From Bostrychus sinensis (lineage: Eukaryota > Chordata > Actinopteri > Gobiiformes > Eleotridae): 64,000 nt of DNA. The stretch's first letter is position 1. Each line of letters begins with the position of its first letter. Positions 22,542-33,397 of the stretch are shown one piece after another. The stretch lies in assembly GCA_020698575.1 (NCBI GenBank), contig CM036243.1, positions 27,263,403 to 27,327,402 of the forward strand. Reading direction: 5' to 3'. The translations under genes were made by a program, and so were the position numbers. The notes beneath the pieces were generated by a model. That model did not search any database. It had not been told where the DNA came from and was given only the letters and a program-made list of their open reading frames with translations.

Positions 22542-23406
22542 TTACGGAAGAGGATTAGGGCCATTGTAAAAAAAAAAAAAAATTGAGGGTTAAGTTCTGA
22601 GATTAAAGTCAGAATTCTGAGAAAAAAGTCAGAATTCTGAGAATAAAGTCAGAATTCTGAGATTAAAGTCAGAAGTATGGGTGCCTGTAAGGACTGACAT
22701 TGTGCAAGAAAAAGAGTACAAAATCCATACAATAAACTATATAAATGCATTATTATTGATGAGGTTGTGATGTTGTCTTTGTTTGTTTCAGAAAATACAT
22801 TTTTTATACGTTCTAGAGCACTTTCTCTTGCGCTGTTGCCTCAGCGTCAGTAATGGATGGGCCGTCGCTGTGGCAACAATAAACAGAGCGCAAATTCTTA
22901 AGCAGCGAATTAAATGACTAAAAGGTGACTACTTCCCCAATAAGTGTTTAAGTGCATTCTTGTATGTTTCTGTGGGTAAAAATGTTTATTTTTTACATAC
23001 AATATGTAATATTTCATAGCAGAAGCCTTCCTTACAGGCTACCGTAGTTTCACTACAAGTGCCTGGAAGGATCAAACCTGAGTCATGTTCATTTGTGCAG
23101 CGCAGGCGGGAACCACATGTGCAGACATAGTGTAAGAATTCTGACTTTATTCTCAGAATTCTGACTTTTTTCTCAGAATTCTGACTTTATTCTCAGAATT
23201 CTGACTTTTTTCTCAAAATTCTGACTTTTTTCTCAGAATTCTGACTTTTCTCAGAATTCTGACTTTAATCTCAGAATTTTGACTTTATTCTCAGAATTCT
23301 GACTTTTTTCTCAAATTCTGACTTTTTTCTCAGAATTCTGATTTTAATCTCAGAACTTAACCCTCAAAAATATTTTTTTTACAATGGCCCTAATCCTCTT
23401 CCGTAA
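22542..23406. mobile_element. fold-back / long-TIR non-autonomous DNA transposon
   Basis: The termini are long inverted repeats: 'ttacggaagaggattaggg' then 'ccattgtaaaaaaa' at 22542, and its exact inverse ending at 23406. The similarity continues inward through 'gagggttaagttctgag'. Both arms carry tandem 20-bp-like units with 'agaattctgag' joined to 'ttaaagtc' or 'aaaaagtc'. The flanking 4-bp gact at 22538-22541 and 23407-23410 is a plausible target duplication. The ~450-bp middle has no transposase frame. I do not assign a superfamily. Confidence 0.85.
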
Positions 23407-25163
23407 GACTTGGTTGCTCAATTTTGTCCATGTTTAGTCTTTTTTACGTTTCAGTTTTCACCTAGTTTTTACTAGTGAATACAGCGACTTAAATTTTCTG
23501 CTTACATTGTACTTACTATGTCAAAAAGGAAGTCCAAATATCCCTAGTTATATCATTATCGCAATATTCAACATAGTTATTGCATATTGCATGTTTTTCT
23601 AATATTGTGTATCCTTAAAAAATAGTATATAAAATGTTCCAGTAGGGCTACCATAGTTATTTGCATGCTATAAAAGGGAGCGTGGGTAGTGCCTGTAGAG
23701 TGTCTGTTTTTTTGTCATCAGATTTTTCTAACAGTTTTATTTTCATTTTTTTCAAATACAGAAACAATACTTTTATTTTACATGTTGAATAGATATATTC
23801 TGGGAAATGCTATTAGAAAATAAATTTACCTAAACTGTGACACTGAAATTCCAAAGTTCTTGGAAAATATGTATTCAATATTGCTTTTGTCTATTTCTCC
23901 TAATAGCCCTTTTAACATTACATAGAATTTTTTATCCTTTTGATACTTGTCTTCCTTTTTATTCACAATTTTTTGCCTCAATAACCACATAGTACACGAT
24001 TCTACTCACACACATTCGTGTTATCAACAATATCTAGGTAGTAATAATATACATTTAGAGTAGCTGAAGAATAGCGAAGCAGGTGGGATTTACTAAACAT
24101 CTGTGAACAAAAACACCATTCAATGTCTTCATGGTTTATGTGTAGAAATAGCGGATCATAGCTGACAGACATTTTGACGTGGAAAGAGCAAATGAAGTAG
24201 AAAAAGAACTGCCTCAAGAAAAATGGCTGGTCGCACTGTGGATGAAATGAGCTGCTGAATTAAACATACTAATTGTACTACTCTGTTACAATAATGTAGC
24301 TTCACCCATTCATAATAGTCATATTGAACTATTTCACTTGGATGGATTATATAACTTTGGCTTTTCATTTCCTAGACTGAATAAAATCTTAGGAACAAAC
24401 AGTGCTATTTTAGTGATACAGACAAACACTGCCGACACCCTACAACAAGCCGAGGTTAGCAGCACTTCAAAAGGCAGCTTTGTCAACGCGATAGAAGTCA
24501 TTCGAGCATTTGTAAGAAAATAAGTGTCACCTTTGACTAAAAAGACACTGGCAGTGATGAGAAAAGTGACAGAAGAACAAACCCAGATGACATAAGAGAG
24601 CTGTATCTTTGTTTCTAGTCAGGATAAAGGTAAAGTTTGACAGACGTGGAGCTCCCTTCGCTAAAAAGAGTAAAAATGTACTGGACCTGGCACCGGTGGA
24701 CATTTTTCTGCAGCAGAAAAAAGGGAAATGTTCTGAGCATTTAAGATCATTTAGCTCTGATGTGACAATAAAAGTCAATAGATGTGCCTATTGCCTTTGA
24801 TGTTTTATTCATAAAAAGTCTGTAATATTATGGGGATTTATGATTCAGTTTATGCATAGCTACAAACTTGGAGAAGGTCATATCATGGTATACCATATAA
24901 TTTGAGACTTTTTTAAATTGTTTACAAGCTATTACAAAGTGAAACCTCTTAAAAATATACCCAAATGCACACCTAAAACTGTTATGCAACTGTTATGCTC
25001 ATGATTAGCATCTGGTTATTATTAAGGTAAAAAATTCTGGGGTTTTATTATGTGTGAAATGTACAATCGTTCCCTTTTCCCCTTTTCCCCATCATTTTTA
25101 TGCCAGACGCTCGTCAGACGGAGACATTATTTGGTCTTACACAGTTTGTTTGTGTCTCTCCAG

Positions 25164-25282
25164 GTGTGTCATTCAACAGCGTCTACACTCAGATCTGGAG
25201 AGTTTTACTACATTTGGCCGCAGACCCTTTCCCTGAAGTGTCAGACCTGGCCATGAAGGTCCTCAACAGCATTGCGTACAAG
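25164..25282 (+). CDS. rptor: rptor exon i: solenoid segment (VSFNSVYTQIWRVLLHLAAD)
   Basis: This exon is phase 1 to 0. It encodes (G)VSFNSVYTQIWRVLLHLA, ADPFPEVSDLAMKV and LNSIAYK, matching human about 801-840 (human ADPYPEVSDVAMKV). It returns to helical repeat structure after the linker. The acceptor ctctccag follows a CT-rich run and the donor is gtgggt. Preceded by an 8.8-kb intron and followed by a 7-kb one. Confidence 0.96.
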
Positions 25283-26884
25283 GTGGGTACTCTTTACTTT
25301 TATACTTGTTAAACATGCATCTCTTCTTCTTCTCTCTTTCTGCACCGTACTGTAAAGATGGATCATTTTCAGGAAACCGCTTTCTGCCCATTTTCTCATT
25401 ACGACTCATTTTGAAGATATGAATGTAATATGAGTGTTATAATTGACTTTTGGGTCTTGTCTGTTTGCCGGTGTTTTTTTGTTTTTTTGGCCACGTGCTT
25501 ATGCGAAAAAGATGAGTTTCCAGCACTTAGGCCGCACCCTCCCACTGGCATTTTCTCCCTCCAGAAGCCCATTACTTCTGTGCAAATGCAATTAAGGGCC
25601 AATGACTCCCTGCGGCTTGGCAGAGCAGAGGCTGCCGTAACTTAAGAAGCCATAATAACCACCACAGTCCATCGCCGCTCTAACCGCGAGGCAAAATTTC
25701 TTTCTTTTTTTTTTTTTTTTTGCACCAACATCACTTTGTCCCCACACTTACCTTTTGGAGTAGCATCTCTGCAGACACTCCCGCCGGACTGCAATAAAAA
25801 ACAACAGGGCAGGATTTACAACATACAGAGGTAGATGTCTGCTTTACCAGTGAGTGCACCAGGCCGGCTCACTGCAGCATACATCCGCAGTGAGAGATCA
25901 GTGAAGGACTGCTCTCATATTCAGAGATATTGCCCTGCCGACAGCCAACATAAAGGGAGGGCGAGATTTTCAGAAAGGCAGTAAAGGCAGATTTAGAAAA
26001 AGACACATTTCACTCAAGCACTGCATTGCAACAGCTCAAAAAAGATTCATATTTAACAATGCCTTTAGGTGACGGTTGAAAGAGGCTAAAAGATAAATCT
26101 GTAATTGTTGTTGTTGCAGAGGTCTGATCCTGTACAGTTATTACAAGTCATAAGTTACACAGACATTTCTAAAGAGGACCTTGATCACAAGCCGCAATCT
26201 CCGCAGTTGTATGATTATGATCTTGTTATGTAATTATTAGTCATTAATACTAAAAACTCTATTATAGTGACACTTGAGCCACAGTGGAGCAGTAAGTTAA
26301 GCATTTGCCCACCAACTGGTAACCTGGCGAGGCAGACTCTCCTACTTGCTTTTCGCAAGCAGGACTGGCTGGTTCCCCTCTCAGAACAAAGCGTTTCTCC
26401 GGTTAGTTTTGGAACTGGCCGCTCACAGTCGTTTATCTGCAGCACGTCTTATGAAAGCGGCAGAGCTAACCAAGGTAGGGCTAGCTACTGAGCTGTTGCC
26501 ATTGCCTTGTTGCCATTTTAACAACAGTTAAGTCTTGTTTACATCCAATGTAACGAGTGCATTAAAAAAATAATAATTTGTACAACTGGATTCTGCTGCT
26601 GTCCCCCTTCATGAGTACAGTAAGTAGAGAGCTGTTTAGAATGCGCCGTATTCTGGTGTTTTATTTTAAAAAACCCTGCAAGAATCCATGTTTGTTTGGG
26701 ATACAGGTCATTGGTGCACTGCTTATGTCCCTCCCTTCATTTCTCTGATTGGTTACTCTGCCTGTCATTGTTTCACACCAGAAATGAAATGTTACCGAAG
26801 GGATACCAGACTAACTTCTTTGTATAGAATAGGAAAAGAGTTTGTCTGGCAGGCCAGGCTAACCAACTGGAGGGTCATTATGCA

Positions 26885-27065
26885 CTTTGATTTGAACCCA
26901 AAATGCATACTGTCGTCGTGTTCCTGGGCAAGGCACTGCACCAACATTGCCCATTCCAGTCACAGTATGTGGCTGGTTGTGACAGGGAGGGCACCCAGCA
27001 TTCAAACCTGCCAAATGAAATGACTGGTTCACTGTGACGACCCTGAATGAGAGCGGGAGAAGCCA
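26885..27065. repeat. SINE-like fragment
   Basis: 'ttcctgggcaaggcactg' resembles the body of the tRNA-SINE family, and the end 'gcgggagaagccaaaaa' resembles the common teleost repeat tail. Boundaries are uncertain. Confidence 0.45.
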
Positions 27066-27130
27066 AAAAACTGTTAAAATTGTGAGACTAGAATGGTCTC
27101 TGGGAAAACCCGTTTGAAGAGCGTTGAGAT

Positions 27131-28107
27131 TAGTGCTGTCAATCGATTAAAAAAATTAATCAGATTAATCACACTCTTGGGCTGAATAATCACAATGTAT
27201 AACTTGGTAGATTTTTCATGACAATATGCAGTGTATAAATAAATAAAAAGTCCAGAGAGGTTCAGGAGTGTGTTTTTACTTAGATAAAAAAACACATCTC
27301 AGAAATAACTTCTGAATATTGTGAGAGAGCCTTTAATAAGTCTGTGTAGTAACTGAGATAACAGTGTCTGCTGAACTGTGCTCTGCATTAAATCTACTGC
27401 AGACCCCTGAGCTACCCCTCTGCTCCTCTCAGCGCCGCGGAGGTGGGGCACGGTCACCTGTCAGGGGTGGGGCACGGTCACCTGTCAGGGGTGGGGCACG
27501 GTCAGGGGCGGGGCATGGTCACCTGTCTGCAGTGAGGCTGCCGCTCTGAGTCGAGAACTGACGCTTTATGGGAAAAAAAAGAAAAAAAATGCAAATGAAT
27601 GATTTGTAGGAGTTTGCGGCTTGTGGCTCCATAAATTCCGGGATGGCCATGGATCACCCCCCCGCTCTCACCACGGATCCAGGACGCACAGAAAGCACTG
27701 CTCCCAGGAACACGCATGGACAGAGGCAGTGAAAGGAAGCGATATAAAAAACACACGTAATATTTATTAGTAAAAAGTTTTACACGAGACTCGTGAGGGG
27801 AGGGAAAGGAGAGAGCTGTAGTGCAGCGGCCAAAGCAGTGGACTCGTTCTAAAGTCGAACCACGAGCAAATGCGTGCGAGGCAGGTGCTCTCTCCTCTGT
27901 GGATGCGCGGGTCGTTCACCGTGAAAGCCAGTCAGTGTTGAGATATACGCACATTTCCAAGTCACGTGCCCCCCGACATGGCTTCACGCCCTCCAAAGTG
28001 CTTTGGGAAGCGCTGCTGTTACGGCAAAACAAATCATGTGATTAATTTGCATTATTAAATTTTAACGCGTTAATTTTGTTTTTATTAATCGCATGTGTTA
28101 ACGCGTT
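27131..28107. mobile_element. composite DNA-transposon-like element, right end incomplete
   Basis: The left end 'tagtgctgtcaatcgatt', with 'ttaatcagattaatcaca', is the classic vertebrate MITE terminus. The right side carries the inverse features 'attaatcgcatgtgttaac' and two 'aacgcgtta' motifs, but the terminal 'tgacagc' is missing, probably cut by the adjoining SINE head. The interior includes the 24-bp GC-rich minisatellite at 27442-27527 and a tRNA-like segment near 27815. Confidence 0.5.
27442..27527 (+). repeat. 24-bp GC-rich minisatellite
   Basis: The unit 'ggtggggcacggtcacctg' plus 'tcagg' is repeated from 27442, 27466 and 27490 (the third shortened to 17 bp), with a fourth diverged copy from 27507. 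It is notably GC-rich for this intron. Confidence 0.85.
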
Positions 28108-28190
28108 AGTCTGGACTCAAACTCATGATGTTGAGGCAGGCTGTAGTTGCCCTGTAAATGCGCCACAGCTCTACCAACTGAGCTGTCTCC
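28108..28190 (-). repeat. tRNA-like SINE head, inverted
   Basis: The reverse strand reads 'agctcagttggtagagctg' (A-box-like) and, after about 45 bases, 'gagtttgagtcc' (B-box-like). It lacks a credible full cloverleaf, so it is a SINE head or tRNA pseudogene and not a working tRNA. Confidence 0.55.
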
Positions 28191-28864
28191 GGCGCTGATG
28201 TATAGTATCTTCTGGGGCAACTGAAGGTCATTTGTAAACTGAGTCAGATTAACACTGGGCAGCATTTCAGTGTTCGCACTTGTTTAAAAACAATGCTCGT
28301 TGTGTTCTTGTAGGATAGTAACATGGCCCATTGCTCATCCTTAAATATTGTAGTGTGTGGTCAGCAGGGTGCACTCTGTTTTTGAAGGCTTATTCCCTTT
28401 TCATCTCAGAGAACCATCAAAAAAGCCTTGAGGCAATATATTTTAATAATTATTAGGCTGTGTTTTTTCTTTTAAAATGTGTGGCGTATTATTTTAACAG
28501 AAAAAGATCAGATTGTCTCATCAGTTATATAGCGCAGCAGGTTATCTCTTTAGATTTGAAACCTTTAACAGACTTATCTTCAAACTGTTGCCTTGTGTCC
28601 AGATGTCTACGTTATCTTTTGACTTAAAATGATGGGTTAGGGTTTTCATGTTTCTCAGCGTTTACTTTGACTTTGATTTGCCTCGGCTGTGCTTTGATCT
28701 GGGTTTTTCTCTACTCCCCTGAGAGCAGACTTTCTGTGACTGACTTGTTTGACCAGATCAACTCAGGGCTGCAGACTTCATATTTCATTTAACTATATTG
28801 TATTGTAACGCATAACACTCAAATATATATATTTTTAGGTGATGTTTGTCATTCTTTTTCTATA

Positions 28865-29115
28865 GTGGGGTGCATGGTGGCAGAGTGGTTAGTGTTCCTG
28901 AGTCTGCATGTCCTCTCCTTGTTACTGTGCGTTTTCTCTGGTTTTCTCCCACCGTCCAAAGACAAGTATGTATAGGTGAATTGGTGACTAAATCGCCCCT
29001 AGTAAATGAATGAGAGACTGAATGGTTGTATGTCACATAGTTGCTTGCTTAGGCTTTAGCCACCCACCCACCCTCTCGTAACAGGCAAAAACAAAAGAAA
29101 ATGAATGAATGAATG
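28865..29115 (+). repeat. teleost SINE-like repeat (family R2), full forward copy
   Basis: In order: a tRNA-like head 'ggtggcagagtggttagtg', then 'gagtctgcatgtcctctcc', 'tttctcccaccgtccaaag', 'gaatggttgtatgtcac' and a (gaat)n tail at about 29099-29114. It is the most complete R2 copy in the window. Confidence 0.8.
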
Positions 29116-29749
29116 TAGTCTTATAGTTTTATCAACAGTCTTTTCCCAGATCTGTTTTTGTCTTGAATTTGTCTCACTAACATATTAATACACATTGGTT
29201 AATTAGCTGTATAAAAGTCTTTCTTAACATTTTGACCTCTGAAACTTCCTGAAACTTATTTAATTGTATTTCATGGTATATTTGCTTCATCCCTCTATGA
29301 TACCATGCAGCCTTTGACAACAGTACACACTTCCTTGCTCCTTTTCAGTTAATGATCAGAGATATGAGAGTTTTTAGTCGGTTTAATTCAACTCCATTCG
29401 CCCTGAGTTCACCCGTGTTAACATTAGCCTAATGCAGATACTGACTTCTTTTAATTAGGATTTTAAAATGTCAAACGTTATTGATTGGTATCAAAGTGAA
29501 CAAGGTCAGCAGCTAATTAAAATGAACTCACTCTACGGCCAATGAAGGCAGCATTAAATACTTTTAATGGGCGTTTTCTCAGAGGAAGTGGGACTCTGCA
29601 TGAAGCCAAAGTAAAACAGATCAAGGCTGTGTTTTTTTACTTAGTGTCCTGTGTTTTTGACTGGTCTTAATGATGTTTTGAGTTGTGTTTCATCAGCAGG
29701 AGATGAGCAGAAATCAAGAAAGCAAGAGTTTTATTAGCAAAATTAAAAG

Positions 29750-30055
29750 GTACAAGGCAGTGTTGTTTGGTTTGGATACAGTGGCACTGAGGAAAAGACA
29801 GGAGGCAGAGCTGAAGATTTTGAGGTTCTCTTTGGGACAGACTAGGATGGATAGGATTAGGAATGAGTACATTAGAGGAACAGCTCATGTGAGATGTTTT
29901 GGAGATAAAGTCAGAGAGGCACATGCACATTAGAGCTTCCAGACAAAAGGCCTATAGGAAGACAAAAGAAGAGATTTATAGAAGTAGTGAAAGACGACAT
30001 GAAGTTAGTTGGTGTGAGAGAAGAAGTTGCACAGTTAGATGAGAGGTAATGTGTT
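29750..30055 (+). pseudogene. decayed C-terminal end of a non-LTR (probably RTE-type) reverse transcriptase
   Basis: The frame around 29820-29930 reads GQTRMDRIRNEYIRGTAHV and then GDKVREA. This is the C-terminal pattern seen in fish RTE-like LINE polymerases just after the catalytic domain. Beyond a stop at about 29931, the text 'gacaaaagaagagattta' and 'gacatgaagttagttggtg' matches the continuing RPKRRF...EDMK.V segment in a shifted frame. It is therefore broken by stops and frameshifts. The catalytic domain is absent, and the fragment is a 5'-truncated dead copy. Confidence 0.6.
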
Positions 30056-30859
30056 TTTTTTTTTTTGTTATAAATGATTTTTAAAATGAAGTTTCCACTG
30101 ACAGATATTTGCAAGAGACTAATCTCAATTTATTGCTCAACTTATTTGAGGAAATGAGCAGTCACCATTTGAAATGAACTGTCTGAATGATCAAGTTTAT
30201 TTGAACCAAAAATCTCCTCTGTCTTCTCCACCAGTCACTTATTCCCCAGCTTTTAAAAAAGTAGTATGCTCTCTCCTCCATTTTCTCAATTTCATCAAGT
30301 CATGTACCTCTCCTGCCTAACATTTTAGTACCTTCTTAAATAATTAACCGGTACAAAATCATCGGTTTGCACTGCCGCCTCTCTTTCAAACAATGAATCA
30401 TTTAGGAAGTTAACAAAGTTGTGTTTTGGTCCCAGCGTGAAGCACAGCAGTTTGGAAACAGCCATTACATCAGATTCATACTGATTTTAGCATAATATTT
30501 TCTGGTAAAGGAGATACCATACTGCGCTAGCCAGATGTTTGTTTACCACATGTTGATGGGCTGCAAATGTTAATAAATTATCAGTGAATGTGTTGCGTTC
30601 TTGTCACTTTGGCTTCACACCATTAAACATCTGGTGAGTGCACCCTGCTAAATAAGGGTTAAATAGGTAACTTTTTAAAAGCGGTTTAATGTTGCATATA
30701 CTCCAGCACTACCTCCATTTGCTATTTCAGTGTCCATTTAACAACATAATGTCTACACTTCACACATTTGATTCACAGCCTGTGGTTTTTTAACATCATC
30801 CGTGGGAAATTGCTTGTGTCATATGTATTTTGTACCAAATTTTTTTCATTCAGCTTTTC

Positions 30860-31000
30860 CTTTGCCACCACCACAAATCATCTGCCTCCTGACATGCAGG
30901 GATTTGCAACTAATGTAATTTAACAACCCTCTCTATTTATCCAGCCTTGAGACTGGCACAAAGAGTACACTTGTGACCACTAGTGGTGGGATTATTTTGT
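30860..31000 (+). repeat. dispersed repeat family R1, forward copy
   Basis: Contains 'accacaaatcatctgcctc' and 'gactggcacaaagagtacac', matching 4330-4500. Confidence 0.65.
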
Positions 31001-31034
31001 ACCAATTAGCATTGCATTTGTGAAAGCTATCTCC

Positions 31035-31330
31035 ATTAAAGCGGCACTACCCAATTTTATTTTTGCTGCCCTAAACGTGCGACTCCCTCCAAAACCACAG
31101 TACCTTTCTTTCTGGCTCTCTGCCTCATTAAGCATCATGTTAATTCAGTTCAAGTGTTTACCCCTATTTTACGCTGCTTTTTTTATATTTATGTTTTCAT
31201 TTTTTTGCTGTGCTCTGTTCTTTTCAGACATAGCCAACACTAGTAAGGCCTCTTTCTCTTACTTTTTTTCCGGCAGGTATTATCTCAACAGCCAATGGGA
31301 GCAGCCCTTATTGTGTGCCAGCGAACTAAA
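31035..31330. repeat. dispersed repeat family R6
   Basis: Starts 'aaagcggcactacccaattt' and carries 'caacagccaatgg' near its end. The block at 57023-57310 begins 'aaagcagcactacccaattt' and also has 'caacagccaatgg'. The two are copies of one element of about 300 bp. Confidence 0.7.
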
Positions 31331-31948
31331 ATCATTGATAGAATAAAGCCCACATGACATCATACATAGATGTTTCCTATCACAAATTTTATTAGCTTAT
31401 AACCTTTTCTCTAAATTTAAGGAAAAAAAATAACTTTTGCTTACTTATTTTTACAACTACCCTGTGCTTCCTAAGTGCTTCTTAAAAGTTAACTCTTGAA
31501 TCTGATGTCTTAATCTCAAAGTTTTAATGTATATTTGTGTTGCAGAAGTTTTCTATATAAACTTGTTTCTCTTTTACCTCTTAGCCTTGAGACACAAACA
31601 AGGAAAAACTGCCACAATTTAGTAATTAGCATAGTGATCAAATAAAAAGCAATCGGAGGTAGTAAAATGTGTTTTTCTGTGTTAAGTGGGTCTACGCTGC
31701 AGAGCCTCTGTACCTGGCTTTAGTAAACAACAGCACTGCTATTCATCAGAGATGCTTTGCCGCTATTGTCTTTATTAGGTTTGCCCCTCCCTCGTGAGCA
31801 GCCATTAGACAATTCACAATGAAGAGGTTATATTACCTGCTCCACGTAATGAGATACGCTTCTACAAATTTAGGGAAACTTTATAAAGAGCAGTACTTTT
31901 TATGCAGCTTTCTTCTCTTATTAGGTTTGGTCTGTAATTGTGGGCTAC

Positions 31949-32258
31949 ACCAATCAGACATAACAGTATGCCCACCTGACAAATCCACTGCTCCATACGC
32001 AACAAACTGTCATGCCCTGTGTATTCTGACACCTATCTATCAGAACCAGCTTTAACTTCTTCACTATGTTGACCTACAGTAGCTCGTCTGTTGGATCACA
32101 CAGAAAAGCATTTCGTCCCCAACTGCATCACCTCTTGTTGGTTCACCTCTGTTCCTTGTTTGAACCACTTGCCCTTGTCAAATTCAAATCTCTACGCTTG
32201 GCCATTTATCCTGCTTCTGTCACATAAACTGTAAGGATAAAATGTTCACTTGCTGCCT
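31949..32258 (-). pseudogene. decayed Tc1/mariner transposon, reverse orientation, abutting an rptor acceptor
   Basis: Read on the minus strand, 32150-32225 contains 'aaatggccaagcgtagag' and 'tttgacaagggcaag', the start region of fish Tc1-like transposases. The block 32000-32110 contains 'gctactgtaggtcaac' and 'gataggtgtcagaatacac', the DNA-binding region. At 31949 a degenerate terminus 'caatcagacataacagtatg' resembles the Tc1 TIR. The 5' untranslated part runs to 32258, where 'aaaatgttcacttgctgcct' matches the second Tc1 remnant at 49554-49573. Most of the catalytic domain is deleted and many substitutions are present. Confidence 0.7.
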
Positions 32259-32275
32259 CGGTTTATGTCTTACAG

Positions 32276-32379
32276 GCGACGATGAACGCCAGGCCACAGA
32301 GGATTCTGGACTCAGGGTCTATCACTCACTCTGCCCCAGCGAGTCCCACCAGCAAGGGCACCCACATCCATCCAGCCGG
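32276..32379 (+). CDS. rptor: rptor exon j: Ser/Pro linker with S859/S863-type sites
   Basis: This exon is phase 0 to 2. It encodes ATMNARPQRILDSGSITH, SAPASPTSKGTHIHPA and G. By alignment the Ser-Ala-Pro-Ala-Ser-Pro motif holds the equivalents of human S859 and S863. S863 is the mTOR-dependent proline-directed site and S859 the GSK3-type site four residues before it. Both are retained. Human reads ATVNARPQRVLDTSSLTQS around here. The acceptor cttacag is only 17 bp from a transposon relic, and the donor is gtaaga. Confidence 0.94.
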
Positions 32380-32980
32380 GTAAGAGACTGACTCTCTACG
32401 CTCTAAACATAGAAAAGACATTAGTCCAGCAGATGTATGAGTCAGCCTCTAGCAACCTGTTACAGATGATGTGATAAAAGTCTTGAGCTTTGTGGTAGAG
32501 CAGGGAGAGACTATTCTAGATTAATATCAGATAATTCAATATTTTATATAGTTTTGTTTTTGTTTTGTTTTTTTGTTTTTTTTTGTAATTAACCATTATT
32601 TAGTTTTATATTCACTGGCAAAGTTTGTTAGTGAATATCACAGGGATCAGACTATAAAGACAGAAAAACAATAACAAATGCTCACTAGACTACATTTCTC
32701 TAATGAAATAATTTTTAATTTTATTGTAGCTTTGAAACCCACATCTTGTTTCATGAACAAAAATAAAATAATTGCCATGTGCAAGTTGGTGATACTGAAT
32801 AGTAATTTGAGTAGTAGCTTATTAATTAATATGTGTCATGGATTGTGTTACAGATTTTTGAAGGCAGAAATAGCCCTTCCTGTAATGAAAAGTTTAAACA
32901 ATTCACACATTCACAGTATCTCATTAGAAAGTGTTACACAATAATTTAGATATTCTATATTTATTCATGTGCTTCTTCAG
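32380..32980 (+). other. rptor: rptor intron j-k
   Basis: A 601-bp intron with a T/G-rich low-complexity tract (about 32550-32586) and AT-rich sequence. No other feature is seen. Confidence 0.85.
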
Positions 32981-33161
32981 TGGCTCTCCTCCGATGCCGA
33001 GCACCAGCAGCTCCAGCCTGACCAATGAGGTGCCCAAACCTCCGGCCCGAGATCAGCCAACCACGAGACCCCCCTACACCCCCACACTGGGAGGACAGGC
33101 CCAGCCACACTCACACCAGTTCCCCCGCACACGCAAAATGTTCGACAAGGGGCCAGAGCAG
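32981..33161 (+). CDS. rptor: rptor exon k: disordered linker and Rag-contact 'claw' segment
   Basis: This exon is phase 2 to 0. It encodes (G)GSPPMPSTSSSSLTNEV, PKPPARDQPTTRPPYTPTLG, GQAQPHSHQFPRTRKM and FDKGPEQ. The first Ser (GSPP) aligns with human S877. The block HSHQFPRTRKMFDKGPEQ is identical to human and overlaps the stretch (about 916-937) known as the raptor claw, which contacts the Rag heterodimer. Between them the sequence has diverged: human RPGTTGP, with the ICK-type T908, reads RPPYTP. The acceptor is cttcag and the donor gtaact. Confidence 0.95.
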
Positions 33162-33286
33162 GTAACTGGCTGTGTGTCATTGTCCTTTTATAATGAATAT
33201 AATCTGGAATAATTGTCTAAGACAGAGCTGCTAATCGTTCCTTCACCCTCTGTTAACTTTTTAAACCATTATCCGTTTGTGTTTAG
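33162..33286 (+). other. rptor: rptor intron k-l
   Basis: A short 125-bp intron ending gtttag. Nothing is inside it. Confidence 0.9.
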
Positions 33287-33397
33287 GCCACAGAGGATGG
33301 GGATGATCCGGGTGGTCACAGGAACTACATCAGTGCTGCTCTCCAAACAGGCCTGTGTGACTGGAGCGCCAAGTATTTTGCTCAGCCTGTTATGAAG
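33287..33397 (+). CDS. rptor: rptor exon l: ISAALQTGLCDWSAKYFAQP segment
   Basis: This exon has 37 codons and is phase 0 at both ends. It encodes ATEDGDDPGGHRNY, then ISAALQTGLCDWSAKYFAQP and VMK. Human reads HKSFISATVQTGFCDWSARYFAQPVMK. The acidic, Gly-containing start is less conserved, while the CDWSA.YFAQPVMK end is almost invariant. It leads into the basic helical exon and then the WD40 propeller. The acceptor is gtttag and the donor gtacat. Confidence 0.95.

Larger units (their letters stand above)
16332..25163 (+). other. rptor: rptor intron h-i
   Basis: An 8,832-bp intron. It contains an inverted tRNA-SINE (16795-17065), a triplet-rich tract (17215-17300), a SINE split by a minisatellite (18735-19440), the inverse minisatellite (21871-22158), a fold-back transposon (22542-23406) and an (ATTT)n tract near 22345-22385. 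The stretches 17320-18730, 19450-21860 and 23420-25150 show no gene or named repeat. Confidence 0.8.
25283..32275 (+). other. rptor: rptor intron i-j
   Basis: A 6,993-bp intron. It holds SINE pieces (26885-27065, 28108-28190), a composite element with a GC-rich minisatellite (27131-28107), a full R2 SINE (28865-29115), an RTE-type LINE remnant (29750-30055), repeats at 30860-31000 and 31035-31330, and a Tc1/mariner relic reaching almost to the acceptor (31949-32258). The region 25290-26870 shows no clear feature beyond a poly-T tract near 25706. Confidence 0.8.

Noticed and set aside
24338..24800. Possible extra exon or small gene (frames of 61 and 63 codons)
   Set aside because: No similarity to raptor or another known protein, no paired splice sites with compatible phase, and the flanking exons h and i join perfectly without it.
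28108..28190. A tRNA gene on the minus strand
   Set aside because: A- and B-box-like motifs are present, but the arms do not form a convincing cloverleaf and similar heads occur in SINEs of the window.
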